Below are positions 52,126 to 61,342 of a stretch of DNA of 64,000 nt, piece after piece. The notes under the pieces were generated by a model. That model did not search any database. It was not told where the DNA came from and worked only from the letters and a program-made list of their open reading frames with translations. The position numbers and the translations under genes were made by a program. Position 1 is the first letter of the stretch; every line of letters begins with the position of its first letter. The stretch is taken from the NCBI RefSeq assembly GCF_005938105.1, contig NZ_VCPE01000003.1:310001-374000 (forward strand). Direction: 5' to 3'. The DNA is from Brucella haematophila (GTDB lineage Bacteria; Pseudomonadota; Alphaproteobacteria; Rhizobiales; Rhizobiaceae).

Positions 52126-53178
52126 ATGGCGGACGTAACCAGCGACAAATCGGAAGAGCAGCCACAAGTCCCGGCAGGGAAAGGGCGACGTCTCAGCGAG
52201 CGGCAAAAGGATATTATTCAGAAGTTTGCCGCACTCGGCAGTCTTGTCGTGTTGGCTGCGATCTTCTCCGCAACGAGCAGCGCTTTCTTCACCGTCGGCA
52301 ATGGGATGACAATTGCGCTTCAGGTTACATCGATTGCATTGCTTGGCATCGGTGCGACCTATGTCATCATCACCGGCGGTATCGATCTGTCTGTTGGGTC
52401 GGTACTCGCGCTCGCTGGCGTTGTCGCCGCGCTGGCTGTCAAGGAATTACAGCTGCCCATTTGGATATCAATGCTGCTCGGTATTCTGACTGGATCGCTT
52501 TGTGGACTTATCAACGGGCTCGTCGTCACAAAGTTGAAGTTGCCTCCCTTTATCGCCACGCTCGGCATGATGCTGATTGCCCGCGGTGTTGCGTTGCAGA
52601 TAACCGGCGCCCGCGCAGTTTCGGGACTGGGAGAAAGCTTCGGTGTTTTGGGTAATGGTTCGCTTTTTCGGTTCGAGTCTATCGATGAACAGGGATTTCC
52701 GGTCGTTACCTTTCCGGGCATCCCCTATCCCGTTGTCCTGATGATTTTAATTGCAGTCGTTGCTGCATATGTTCTCAATCGGACCGTGTTCGGCCGACAT
52801 ATCTATGCCATTGGCTCCAACGCTGTTGCAGCGCGTCTGTCGGGCGTCAATGTTTCGCGGATTACCATCTATACCTACCTGATCTCAGGCACGCTCGCAG
52901 GATTGACCGGCTGTGTGTTGATGTCGCGACTGGTTACGGCACAGCCGAATGAGGGCGTCATGTATGAACTTGATGCCATCGCCAGTGCCGTCATCGGCGG
53001 GACCTCATTAATCGGCGGCGTAGGCACGATCTCCGGAACCTTTATTGGTGCGTTCGTCATCGGGATTCTGCGCAACGGTTTGAACATGAATGGCGTGTCC
53101 GCCTTCACTCAGCAAATCATCATCGGCCTTGTCATTCTGGTCACCGTTTGGATCGACCAACTGCGCAATCGCCGCTGA
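52126..53178 (+). CDS. Sugar ABC transporter permease (RbsC type)
   Basis: Inner-membrane permease of 350 residues with about ten helices after a long cytoplasmic N-terminal tail. TYVIITGGIDLSVGSVLALA is the hallmark of the CUT2 family, GLINGLVVTKLKLPPFIATL is the second, and AIGSNAVAARLSGVNVSR holds the ATPase contact. The tail before the first helix (about 40 residues, charged) is longer than in RbsC. It follows the ATPase gene by 11 bases. Confidence 0.92.
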   Translation: MADVTSDKSEEQPQVPAGKGRRLSERQKDIIQKFAALGSLVVLAAIFSATSSAFFTVGNGMTIALQVTSIALLGIGATYVIITGGIDLSVGSVLALAGVVAALAVKELQLPIWISMLLGILTGSLCGLINGLVVTKLKLPPFIATLGMMLIARGVALQITGARAVSGLGESFGVLGNGSLFRFESIDEQGFPVVTFPGIPYPVVLMILIAVVAAYVLNRTVFGRHIYAIGSNAVAARLSGVNVSRITIYTYLISGTLAGLTGCVLMSRLVTAQPNEGVMYELDAIASAVIGGTSLIGGVGTISGTFIGAFVIGILRNGLNMNGVSAFTQQIIIGLVILVTVWIDQLRNRR

Positions 53179-53250
53179 AGAGGAGGACGGGAAGGGTAGG
53201 GCCTTCCCCCGTTTCGAGCTCCGGTCGGGTTCGGTTAGTTGGAGGAAAAA

Positions 53251-54195
53251 ATGGGTAAATTCAAAACTGCGCTTCTCGCTTCGGTCATGGTCTTTGGTGG
53301 TTTGTCCACTGCTTCGGCTGGTGAAATTGCTGTTATCGTCAAGACGGTCAATTCGACCTTCTGGCAGAACGTTCAAAAGGGTGCTGATGCTGCCATTGCC
53401 GACGCAAAGGGCGAGCACACGATGACTTTCCAGGGGCCTGCATCGGAGTCGGCTATCGCCGATCAGGTCAATATGGTCGAAAATGCGGTCAACCGCAAAG
53501 TCGACGCCATACTCCTTGCACCTTCCGATCCTGATGCGCTCGTGCCAGCTGTGAAAAAGGCTTGGGAAGCGCGCATCCCGGTTGTCATCATCGACAGCCA
53601 ACTCGCCGACGGTGCCGAGAAATACTATCAGTCCTTCTTGTCAACGGACAATAAAAAGGCTGGCGAACTCGCCGCTAAGGCTCTGATCGACAAGGTCGGA
53701 ACCACCGGCAAAATTGCGGTTATGTCTTATGTTGCTGGAGCTGGGTCCGAAATCGGTCGTGTGGGCGGTTTTACCGACTACATAAAGGCTAATTCGAAAC
53801 TGGAAATCGTCGGACCGTACTACTCACAGTCGCAGATGGCCACTGCGCTTAACCAGACGACCGATGTTCTTGCTGCCAACAGCGACCTGAAGGGCATTTT
53901 TGGAGCGAATGAGCCGACCGCAATCGGCATGGGCCGGGCGATCAAGCAGGCAGGCAAGGCGGGCAAGGTTACTGCAATCGGTTTCGACGGAAACCAGGAT
54001 TTGCAGGAATTCGTCAAGGATGGCACGCTCGCTGCAACTGTTGTTCAGGGCTCCTACCAGATGGGCGATATAGGCGTTGCGACGCTGCTGAAGCTACTCA
54101 AAAAGGAAAAGGTCGAAAAGACAATCGATACTGGCGTCGTTGTTGTCACAAAGGACAATGTCGACAAGCCGGAAGCGAAGAACGTTCTTTACTAA
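53251..54195 (+). CDS. Sugar ABC transporter binding protein (RbsB type)
   Basis: Periplasmic receptor of 314 residues with a Sec signal (LLASVMVFGGLSTASA, cleavage near residue 23). Family features include IAVIVKTVNSTFWQNVQKGA, AILLAPSDPDALVPAVKKAW, DGAEKYYQSFLSTDNKKAGE and FDGNQDLQEFVKDGTLAATV. GGAGG before ATG 53251 sets the start. It is the last transporter gene and is followed by a strong terminator. The ligand is a pentose, deoxyhexose or similar sugar, and the downstream fucose-dehydrogenase-like enzyme hints at a deoxy sugar. Confidence 0.93.
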   Translation: MGKFKTALLASVMVFGGLSTASAGEIAVIVKTVNSTFWQNVQKGADAAIADAKGEHTMTFQGPASESAIADQVNMVENAVNRKVDAILLAPSDPDALVPAVKKAWEARIPVVIIDSQLADGAEKYYQSFLSTDNKKAGELAAKALIDKVGTTGKIAVMSYVAGAGSEIGRVGGFTDYIKANSKLEIVGPYYSQSQMATALNQTTDVLAANSDLKGIFGANEPTAIGMGRAIKQAGKAGKVTAIGFDGNQDLQEFVKDGTLAATVVQGSYQMGDIGVATLLKLLKKEKVEKTIDTGVVVVTKDNVDKPEAKNVLY

Positions 54196-54205
54196 GTTAA
54201 GGCTG

Positions 54206-54235
54206 GCGCGCGGAACATATCCGCGCGCTCTTTTC
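54206..54235 (+). terminator. Rho-independent terminator after the binding-protein gene
   Basis: GCGCGCGGA (54206-54214) pairs with TCCGCGCGC (54220-54228) around a 5-base loop, followed by TCTTTTC. It probably lets part of the transcripts continue into the reductase gene, giving more transporter than enzyme. Confidence 0.75.
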
Positions 54236-54259
54236 GGTTAGATTGGGAATCGGCTCATC

Positions 54260-55261
54260 ATGAAGGTTTCAGACAAACGCAAGTTGCGCAATCGTGACGT
54301 CTCGTTCACGCTAATGGGTCTCGGCTGTGCCCAGATGGGTAATCTCTATCGAGTGACGAGTTATCAGGAATCTCTGAGTGCTTTCGATGCGGCTTGGGAT
54401 GCTGGTATCCGTTATTTCGATACAGCGCCATTTTATGGCTATACGCGTTCAGAGCGTCGCCTCGGCACCATGGTCACGGAGCACAAGCGCGACGAGTATG
54501 TGCTCAGCACGAAAGTTGGACGTATCATGGTGCCGGACGAAACTGTCGGGCCAGAAGAAGACGCTTATGTGGAGCCGCTGCCATTCCGGCCGACTTATGA
54601 TTACAGTTACGATGCGATCATGCGTTCCTTGGAAGCAAGCCGCCAGCGCATTGGTGTGTTTGCTCCTGACGTTCTGTACATTCATGACATTGGTCGCGCC
54701 ACCCACGGCGATCGTCATCAACACTATTGGGACCAGCTGACCAAGGGCGGCGGATTCAAGGCGCTTGGAGAACTGCGGTCTGCAGGTTTGGTAAAGGCCG
54801 TCGGTTTGGGGGTCAACGAATGGCAGGTCGTATCCGATGCGATGCAGGAATTTGACATCGATGTCTCCATGCTAGCTGGCCGCTATACCTTGCTTGAGCA
54901 GGAAAGCCTTGATCTTCTCGACCGTTGCCACCGTGCAGGCGTTGGTATCGTCGTGGCGGGTGCTTTTAATTCGGGTCTTCTGGCAGGCAATCGAAAGTTC
55001 AACTATGCTGAAGCGCCGAGCGATCTCCTTGGCCGCGTCGATGAGATTCAAGCGGCATGCGAATCCGAAGGCATTACCATGCAAGCGGCTGCGCTGGCCT
55101 TTCCCGCATTGCATCCGGCTGTGGTCACGGTCGTTTCGGGTGCTCGCAATGGCGAACAGATGAAGGCAAATGTCGATTGGTTCGAGCAGGAGATTCCAGC
55201 TTCCCTTTGGGTGCGCCTGAAGGATAAGGGCGTGATTTCGGCCGACGCGCCAACCGGTTGA
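54260..55261 (+). CDS. Aldo/keto reductase of the L-fucose / pyridoxal 4-dehydrogenase group
   Basis: NAD(P)-dependent enzyme of 333 residues, in the group that includes D-threo-aldose 1-dehydrogenase and pyridoxal 4-dehydrogenase. It has RYFDTAPFYGYTRSERRLG (catalytic Asp/Tyr), VLSTKVGRI (Lys) and VLYIHDIGR (His). It would oxidise an aldose at C1 to a lactone, fitting the sugar importer upstream. The gene is separated from the importer by a terminator, so expression is lower or partly independent. Confidence 0.88.
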   Translation: MKVSDKRKLRNRDVSFTLMGLGCAQMGNLYRVTSYQESLSAFDAAWDAGIRYFDTAPFYGYTRSERRLGTMVTEHKRDEYVLSTKVGRIMVPDETVGPEEDAYVEPLPFRPTYDYSYDAIMRSLEASRQRIGVFAPDVLYIHDIGRATHGDRHQHYWDQLTKGGGFKALGELRSAGLVKAVGLGVNEWQVVSDAMQEFDIDVSMLAGRYTLLEQESLDLLDRCHRAGVGIVVAGAFNSGLLAGNRKFNYAEAPSDLLGRVDEIQAACESEGITMQAAALAFPALHPAVVTVVSGARNGEQMKANVDWFEQEIPASLWVRLKDKGVISADAPTG

Positions 55262-55291
55262 TCTGGTGTAACAATATTGAAGGCAATGTTG

Positions 55292-55331
55292 GCCCAGGAC
55301 AGTTGACCGCAACTCTCCTGGGCTTTTATTT
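55292..55331 (+). terminator. Strong Rho-independent terminator after the aldo/keto reductase
   Basis: GCCCAGGA (55292-55299) pairs with TCCTGGGC (55316-55323), with an inner AGTTG/CAACT stem, and is followed by TTTTATTTTT. It ends the transporter/enzyme unit. Confidence 0.85.
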
Positions 55332-55401
55332 TTCACGTAGGTTTTGGCCGAATTTCTGGGGTCGTTATCCAAGAATAACTCGAACCCACTTTATGATTTC
55401 A

Positions 55402-56319
55402 TCACGCTCTTGAAGCGAGGCGGTGAAAACTTGGAGGCGTGCCAATTATTCTCTTGTAAGCACGGCTGAAGGAGGCTTCGGAGTCATAACCAAGTTTGTT
55501 GGCGATGGAGGCGACGCGCTGGCCTTCACGTAGCCACTGGTGGGCCTGTTGCATCCGCGTGCGCGCCACATAACGGGCAGGGGTTTCCCCCACGATATCA
55601 AGAAATCGCTGGGCAAAACTCGACCGTGACGCGCCCATGATACGTGCCAGTTCCTCAACCGACCAGTGGCGAGCAGGGTCAAGATGAACTGCCGCAAGTA
55701 CTCGACCCACTTCATGATTGCGCAATGCGGCAAGCCAGCCTGTTGCCTCACCGCATCCATGCTCGACCCAGCTGCGTATCATCGTTGCTGTCAGGACGTC
55801 GGCCAGCCGCGCCAGAATCCCACACGCTCCAACGCGGTTCATCTCGGCTTCTCGCGACATGCTTTCAAGTAGAGACGGAATGGAAGGTTCTTTGATTGCA
55901 AAGTCGTTTGCTCGAATAAACCCCGGCATCAGTTGAAGAAGAGGATGGAACCTGTCCAGATTGAATTTCATAACGGCAAAGAAAAGCAGATTTCGAGCGT
56001 CGGCGTTGGGGCATTCGACATTGACGATGCCGTCTACGCTTTTACTTGGAAAATCGCTGATCGGTACGGGTGTGATGCCGGGACTGCTGGCAATCACATG
56101 TTCGTCTCCGCGCGGGAGGAGGACGGCATCGCCGGGCCTCAACTCATGCCAATCGCCGTCCGGCGATTGAATCCAGGCTGAACCCGAGACAAGAAAGTGG
56201 AACCGCGCCGGCTCACCGGATGGGAACAGGGTTGCCCATGGAGCACATGGCTGGCAGCGGCCATATTCAACGCCGTCAAGTCTTATGCCGCGCAGAATCT
56301 CCGTAAGTGGATCGATCAT
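55402..56319 (-). CDS. AraC-family regulator (cupin_6 type)
   Basis: Regulator of 305 residues. The N-terminal cupin-like domain has ATLFPSGEPARFHFLVSGSA and LRPGDAVLLPRGDEHVIASS. The C-terminal DNA-binding part has SVEELARIMGASRSSFAQRF and SIANKLGYDSEASFSRAYKR. It is divergent from an MFS pump gene starting 110 bases away, the common arrangement in which this AraC branch controls an exporter. Confidence 0.9.
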   Translation of the reverse strand: MIDPLTEILRGIRLDGVEYGRCQPCAPWATLFPSGEPARFHFLVSGSAWIQSPDGDWHELRPGDAVLLPRGDEHVIASSPGITPVPISDFPSKSVDGIVNVECPNADARNLLFFAVMKFNLDRFHPLLQLMPGFIRANDFAIKEPSIPSLLESMSREAEMNRVGACGILARLADVLTATMIRSWVEHGCGEATGWLAALRNHEVGRVLAAVHLDPARHWSVEELARIMGASRSSFAQRFLDIVGETPARYVARTRMQQAHQWLREGQRVASIANKLGYDSEASFSRAYKRIIGTPPSFHRLASRA

Positions 56320-56428
56320 CGTGGTCTCGGCAGATTTGGACGAATTGTCATGTTATTCGGATTTACTATCATAGAAACAACGAAGCGTCACTCCTATTTT
56401 CTGTCTAACTTAGGAAATGGAGTTCGCC

Positions 56429-57631
56429 ATGGACATGAAGATAAACTCGCGAAATGAATCCCGGGACGGGATTGAGGAGGCGGTGTGGCCTGCTATTATT
56501 TCGCTCTCTCTTGGCGTTTTCGGGCTCGTAACGGCTGAGTTTTTACCGGTTAGTCTGCTCACGCCGATTTCTGCCGACCTTGGTGTGAGTGTGGGCGCAG
56601 CCGGCCAGTCAATGACAATGACCGCGATTGTCGCTGCATTCGCTGGACCGGGCATCGTTATTGGGACGAAGCGCTTCGACCGGCGCTATGTTCTTTTAAG
56701 TCTCACTTTCGCACTCATCCTGTCCAGTCTCTTGTCGGCTTTCGCAAACAGTTTGACTGCTCTTTACGCGGCCAGAATTCTTTTAGGCGTGGGACTGGGC
56801 GGCTTCTGGGCGATGTCCGTTGCATTGGCGATGAGGCTTGCGCCCAGTAGGATTCTGCCGAGAGCTATGGCTGTGATCATGACAGGCGTTTCGGTGGCTA
56901 CGGTATGCGCAGCGCCTTTGGGGGCCTGGGTCGGGGCGACATTCGGATGGCGCTATGCCTTTTTTGTTGCAGCGGCTATCGGAGCCGTAACCTTCATCGT
57001 ACAGCTTTTGACAGTGCCGTCGCTGCCTTCTTCGGGTGATGCCAGCATTCGTACACTGGTGGCGGTGTTACGCCGCCCTATTATTCGTGTCGGCCTTACC
57101 ACTCTTCTTTTCGTCGTTGCCGCCCACTTTGCCAGCTTTACATATATCCGGCCATTTCTGGAGAATGTCCCGCAGTTCGGCATCGACTCGATTTCGGGAA
57201 TATTGCTTGCATTTGGCATCGGTGGTTTCTTTGGGAACTTGCTTGGCGGATTTATGTCTGAGCGAAGCACCCGAATGTCTTTGGCGATCGCGGCCGCCGG
57301 CTTGTCACTGGCAACGATTGTGCTTTTCGTTTTCGGCTCCGTGCCCGTTGTGGCCATCGTGGCAACAGTGGTCTGGGGGGTAGCGTTTGGAGCGGTGCCG
57401 GTCAGCGCACAAAGTTTCACGACACGCGCTGCGGGAGATGAAGCGGAAAGCGCAGGCGCATTGATGTTGACGACATTTCAAATCGCGATATCAAGCGGTG
57501 CGGTTCTCGGCGGGGTGCTTGTTGATCTGCAAGGAGCTGCGGGCAGTCTGCTGTTCTCGGCTGTGGCTGCAATAGCTGGAGCGACTCTGATAGCCACAAG
57601 TGCCACTGCGAGGATACAGATGGCTCAATGA
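56429..57631 (+). CDS. MFS transporter, drug/sugar efflux type (AraJ/YdhP-like)
   Basis: Inner-membrane exporter of 400 residues with twelve predicted helices. Motifs are LVTAEFLPVSLLTPISADLG near the start, the loop TKRFDRRYVLLSLTFALI in place of the usual DRxGRR, and ARILLGVGLGGFWAMSVALA in helices 4-5. GGAG six bases before ATG 56429 favours this start over 56417. It is followed by a hairpin terminator. The substrate is unknown, but the divergent AraC gene suggests induction by its cargo. Confidence 0.88.
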   Translation: MDMKINSRNESRDGIEEAVWPAIISLSLGVFGLVTAEFLPVSLLTPISADLGVSVGAAGQSMTMTAIVAAFAGPGIVIGTKRFDRRYVLLSLTFALILSSLLSAFANSLTALYAARILLGVGLGGFWAMSVALAMRLAPSRILPRAMAVIMTGVSVATVCAAPLGAWVGATFGWRYAFFVAAAIGAVTFIVQLLTVPSLPSSGDASIRTLVAVLRRPIIRVGLTTLLFVVAAHFASFTYIRPFLENVPQFGIDSISGILLAFGIGGFFGNLLGGFMSERSTRMSLAIAAAGLSLATIVLFVFGSVPVVAIVATVVWGVAFGAVPVSAQSFTTRAAGDEAESAGALMLTTFQIAISSGAVLGGVLVDLQGAAGSLLFSAVAAIAGATLIATSATARIQMAQ

Positions 57632-57646
57632 CGACCGAAGCAAACA

Positions 57647-57680
57647 GGGTGGCTCATACTTTCGTAGCCACCCTTTCAGT
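57647..57680 (+). terminator. Rho-independent terminator after the MFS gene
   Basis: GGGTGGCT (57647-57654) pairs with AGCCACCC (57666-57673) around an 11-base loop, followed by TTTCAGTTTT. Confidence 0.75.
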
Positions 57681-57765
57681 TTTGATCGGTAATCTATGGG
57701 TAGGGTTGGCAGTCGGCGATGATCGTCTCCCAATTCCCTCTATCTCGTCAAACTGTTAGAATACT

Positions 57766-60300
57766 CTATCCGAGAGCGGCGTTGATGGCCGCTGCGATTG
57801 CAGAATCGCTTATGGGCTTGCGCACGATGGTTATGTCGCGAAGATTTTCGGGGATGAGCACCCTGTCACTATAGCCTGTCGTAAAAAGAAACGGGATTTT
57901 CAGCTTTAGAAGCAGTTCGGCGATATTCTCCGAAGTACGGTCTCCCAGATTAAAATCGAGAATTGCAAGGTTGGGTTTGGTTCTTTCAATCATCTCAAAT
58001 GCCTCTGGTGCACTGGAGGCAAGATTAATATGTTCGGCGCCCAATTTTCGTAGGGTGTTTTCCATATCAAGGGCGATCAGGCTCTGATCTTCGACAACCA
58101 GAATCTTCATTCCATTGATGTGGGTTTTCTCGACAACGTCTTTTGGAATATCTGCCGTGATCAACTCGTCGTTTAATTGCGTCACATATACAGATGGAAC
58201 AGAAAACTGCGCCTGAAGCCCATCCCGGTGGTATTCGATTTTGACTTTTCCCCGGAGGTCGTACTCGAAAGAATTTCTAATCAGCTTGCTACCGAAACCT
58301 GTTCGTGACGGCCATGTAACGGATGGCCCGTTGGTTTCGTTCCAGAATACTTCGCAATCACCGGAGACTTCCAGTTTCCAGCTGATCTTCAGGCGTCCTT
58401 CCGGAACCGAAAGCGCGCCGTACTTTGCAGCATTTGTCATCATCTCGTGAAAGACCATGGCGATTACGCCAAATGCTCGTTGATCGAGATAGACCGGTGG
58501 ACCTTCCAGAGTTATGCGACCTGGTGCATCGCTATAAAGATTGACCTCAGTTTTGAGCAGATCTGCTAGCGAACCGCCGTTTTCACCGTCCAAAGACTGG
58601 TCGTGTGCCGATGCGAGCGCGCGTAATCGCCCTTCAAGCGTTTGGGCGTAGTCAGCAACATTTGCAGCGTTGGCTCCTGTCTGCAACGCAATTGATTTCA
58701 CCAGAGAAAGAATATTCTTAACACGATGATTGAGTTCGGCGTTCAACACCCGACGTCGCTGTTCGGTTTTTGCTCTTTCCTGTTCAGACAGTTCATTTTG
58801 CCGAAGGATGACGTCGCGTAAGTAAGTGCCAATCGACTGCGCTACTGAGAGATCGGTAGTGGTCCAGGGGGTTGAACGCCCGCGAACTTCTTCCCGCCAG
58901 GTATCGAAGCTGCCTCTGGGCGTTAATCTGGAACCGAAAGGTGTTTCGACGGTGGTTTTCACCGGTTCGCCCGCCCATTCGATGGCGTGGGCCTCTTCAT
59001 TGCGGAACAGAACAAGATAATCACTGAACGCCATGGAAAGTGGAATTGCGAGCATGCCTGCAACACTTCCGGTATAGTCGGTCAGGTGGGCCCTGATTTC
59101 CTGGCTCGCCCAAAGTTCGCGTGGAGATTCATCACCTGCGACTTTGAGCAGTTGGCGCGTTTGATGTTCGTTGAGCGTATCGCCACTTTGAAGCCACTGC
59201 CCGTTCATCCACAATGCAGCTCCGTTGCCCGCAACGAGTTCGGAAAACCGGCTGAGTTGTTCCCCCAGACTGTCTCGAATTTCGTCACCGATACTCAGTT
59301 GCGATACAATAGCGTCGAGCTTGGTTCTTGCGTCTGCGGTGATCTGCAATGTTTTTCGTCTGTCACAATCGGCGATATGCAGCGAAAAATACTGCCCGAA
59401 CAGTTCAGCGCCTATGCGCAGGGGAAGAGGGGTGACTTTCGGGCTGTCGTGATGACAGGAAATCAGGCCCCATAATTCACCATCAACGACAATCGAAATC
59501 GACAGAGAAGCGGAGACACCCATATTCTGCAGGTACTGACAATGGATCGGGGAAACACTACGCAACTGTGCAAAGGACATGTCGACAGCAGGTTCGTCTG
59601 CCGCCAGTGAGGGACAAAGTACGATCGGCTGATAGGATGTGTCGGAAATCATCCTGATTGTATTGACGAGATAGAGGCGCCGGGCCTGCAGGGGGATATC
59701 AGATGCAGGAAAATGCTGTCCCATGAAGCTGCCAAGTGTCGGTGACTTTGCCTCTGCGATGACGCGACCTGCTCCGTTATGGAGAAATTGATACACCATC
59801 ACGCGGTCGTAACCCAGCATGGCCCTGACGAGGCGCGCGCCTGTTGCAGCGACCCTCTCTACCGTTTCCTCGCGACCAATGCGATGGATGACGCTACGTG
59901 TGAGATCGAGTGCCTGACGAGCACTTTGTCCTCGATCCGCGCAGGGTTCTATTTCGACGAAAGTCCTTCCCATATGTGTATGGATCACAGCGTCAAAAAG
60001 CGTGGATTTGCCTGGAAAACGAAGCCCAAGCACCACAGACGATAAGCCCGGCTCTCTCGCCTTGGCGGCGGCGTTACGGAAATCATGGGCATTTTTCTCG
60101 CCAACAATAAAAGAAATGGCGGTACCAGGGATCAAATCCCCTCCATAGCCCGTTATGCATGGAATATTAGCCGAAGCAAAAAGGAGATTTTGGCCAGACT
60201 GATCCATAACGAGCATTGCGCCGTGCGGTTGGATCGATCCTGGAATATGGATTGGTTCGCGATCGCAATTGGTGAGATTGACAGGTTCGGACACATTCAT
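57766..60300 (-). CDS. bphP: Bacteriophytochrome HWE histidine kinase with fused receiver
   Basis: Red/far-red light sensor of 844 residues that binds biliverdin. Domain order: PAS (1-115) with chromophore Cys12 in NCDREPIHIPGSIQPHG; GAF (about 140-310) with PASDIP at 198-203 and His253 in SPIHCQYLQNMGV; PHY (about 320-500) with the tongue motif PRGSF at 461-465; HWE kinase (about 515-705) with phospho-acceptor His525 in ELNHRVKN, the N box MTNAAKYG, and the WNE motif at 653-655; and a C-terminal receiver (732-844) with Asp782 in LDFNLGD and Lys828. All chromophore and kinase residues are present. Light would set autophosphorylation and relay to Asp782. A heme oxygenase gene that supplies biliverdin lies 1 kb away. 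Confidence 0.95.
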   Translation of the reverse strand: MNVSEPVNLTNCDREPIHIPGSIQPHGAMLVMDQSGQNLLFASANIPCITGYGGDLIPGTAISFIVGEKNAHDFRNAAAKAREPGLSSVVLGLRFPGKSTLFDAVIHTHMGRTFVEIEPCADRGQSARQALDLTRSVIHRIGREETVERVAATGARLVRAMLGYDRVMVYQFLHNGAGRVIAEAKSPTLGSFMGQHFPASDIPLQARRLYLVNTIRMISDTSYQPIVLCPSLAADEPAVDMSFAQLRSVSPIHCQYLQNMGVSASLSISIVVDGELWGLISCHHDSPKVTPLPLRIGAELFGQYFSLHIADCDRRKTLQITADARTKLDAIVSQLSIGDEIRDSLGEQLSRFSELVAGNGAALWMNGQWLQSGDTLNEHQTRQLLKVAGDESPRELWASQEIRAHLTDYTGSVAGMLAIPLSMAFSDYLVLFRNEEAHAIEWAGEPVKTTVETPFGSRLTPRGSFDTWREEVRGRSTPWTTTDLSVAQSIGTYLRDVILRQNELSEQERAKTEQRRRVLNAELNHRVKNILSLVKSIALQTGANAANVADYAQTLEGRLRALASAHDQSLDGENGGSLADLLKTEVNLYSDAPGRITLEGPPVYLDQRAFGVIAMVFHEMMTNAAKYGALSVPEGRLKISWKLEVSGDCEVFWNETNGPSVTWPSRTGFGSKLIRNSFEYDLRGKVKIEYHRDGLQAQFSVPSVYVTQLNDELITADIPKDVVEKTHINGMKILVVEDQSLIALDMENTLRKLGAEHINLASSAPEAFEMIERTKPNLAILDFNLGDRTSENIAELLLKLKIPFLFTTGYSDRVLIPENLRDITIVRKPISDSAIAAAINAALG

Positions 60301-60563
60301 TGCGGCAGAACTTTCCCGGACTTAACCGTTCGTGAGCGCACCTTTTGCAGGATTGCTAAACTATCTGAGAGCTGAAAACGGTAAGACGTTGCGACCGCTG
60401 ACAAACGAAAATATCTGTTGAGATTGTAGTATCAACGATGAAGCACACAAACAAACCCATCTTTTCAAAGGGTTACGGTAATTACGTCTAAAAGTAACAT
60501 AGACTGAAAGGATCGTCCGTCCACTATTGGACACAACGGCCGCGAAAAGAGGAACTCGACTGT

Positions 60564-61292
60564 ATGAATTTAACATCGACCCACGAGATGTCGGGCAATC
60601 TGCTTCTGATGATGCTCAATGAGGAAGACCGGCAAAAGCTGCTGCCCCATACGGTCTTCTACGAACTTGAGGCGGAAGCTGTTTTGCAGAAGGCCGGAGA
60701 TGATGTTGTTCACACCTGGTTTCCGTGCGGATCCGCGTTGGCGAGTTTTCAGCGCTGGGTCGACGAAGATAACAGCGCTGTCGAGATTGCGTTGATCGGA
60801 AGGGAAGGGGCTGTGGGAGGTATTGTGTCGAACGGGAGTTTACCCGCCTATGCCACCGCCATCGTCCGTAATTCGGGAAGCTTTGTCAGGATCAAAACGG
60901 CTGCACTCGAACAGTTGAAGCTGGATTCCATTTCGCTTCGGCACTGGTTTGCGCGCTATTCCGATTGCCTGATGGCTCAGGTATTTCAAACAGCCGCGTG
61001 TAACGCGACCCATACGATAACGCAGCGAACTGCTAAATGGCTGCTATCAGCGGCAGAACGAACCGGCACCGATCAGTTTGAGATGACGCACGATCAGTTA
61101 TCGGAAATGCTTGGAGTCGGCAGGACTTTTGTAACGCGCATTATCGGTCAATTGCGCAATGAGGGCATTATCGTCACCAGGCGCGGATTGTTCATCATAA
61201 AAGACAAGAGCGCTTTGAAGCGCAAATCGTGCAAGTGCACACAGGAAATCGAAGAGCATTACGATGCCGTAATGCACGGAATCTATTCATAA
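60564..61292 (+). CDS. Crp/Fnr-family regulator
   Basis: Transcription factor of 242 residues, divergent from the phytochrome gene (263-base gap). The N-terminal beta-roll has the strand pattern of cNMP-like domains but lacks the cAMP-contact residues, and no Fe-S cysteine set of Fnr is present (cysteines are scattered). The C-terminal winged helix is FEMTHDQLSEMLGVGRTFVT then RIIGQLRNEGIIVTRRG. The ligand is unknown. It precedes the heme oxygenase gene by 50 bases on the same strand, so it may share its transcript. Confidence 0.86.
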   Translation: MNLTSTHEMSGNLLLMMLNEEDRQKLLPHTVFYELEAEAVLQKAGDDVVHTWFPCGSALASFQRWVDEDNSAVEIALIGREGAVGGIVSNGSLPAYATAIVRNSGSFVRIKTAALEQLKLDSISLRHWFARYSDCLMAQVFQTAACNATHTITQRTAKWLLSAAERTGTDQFEMTHDQLSEMLGVGRTFVTRIIGQLRNEGIIVTRRGLFIIKDKSALKRKSCKCTQEIEEHYDAVMHGIYS

Positions 61293-61342
61293 CGATATTA
61301 TGTAGTCTTGGACCGAATAACGAACTATGGAAAGTTTTGCTG

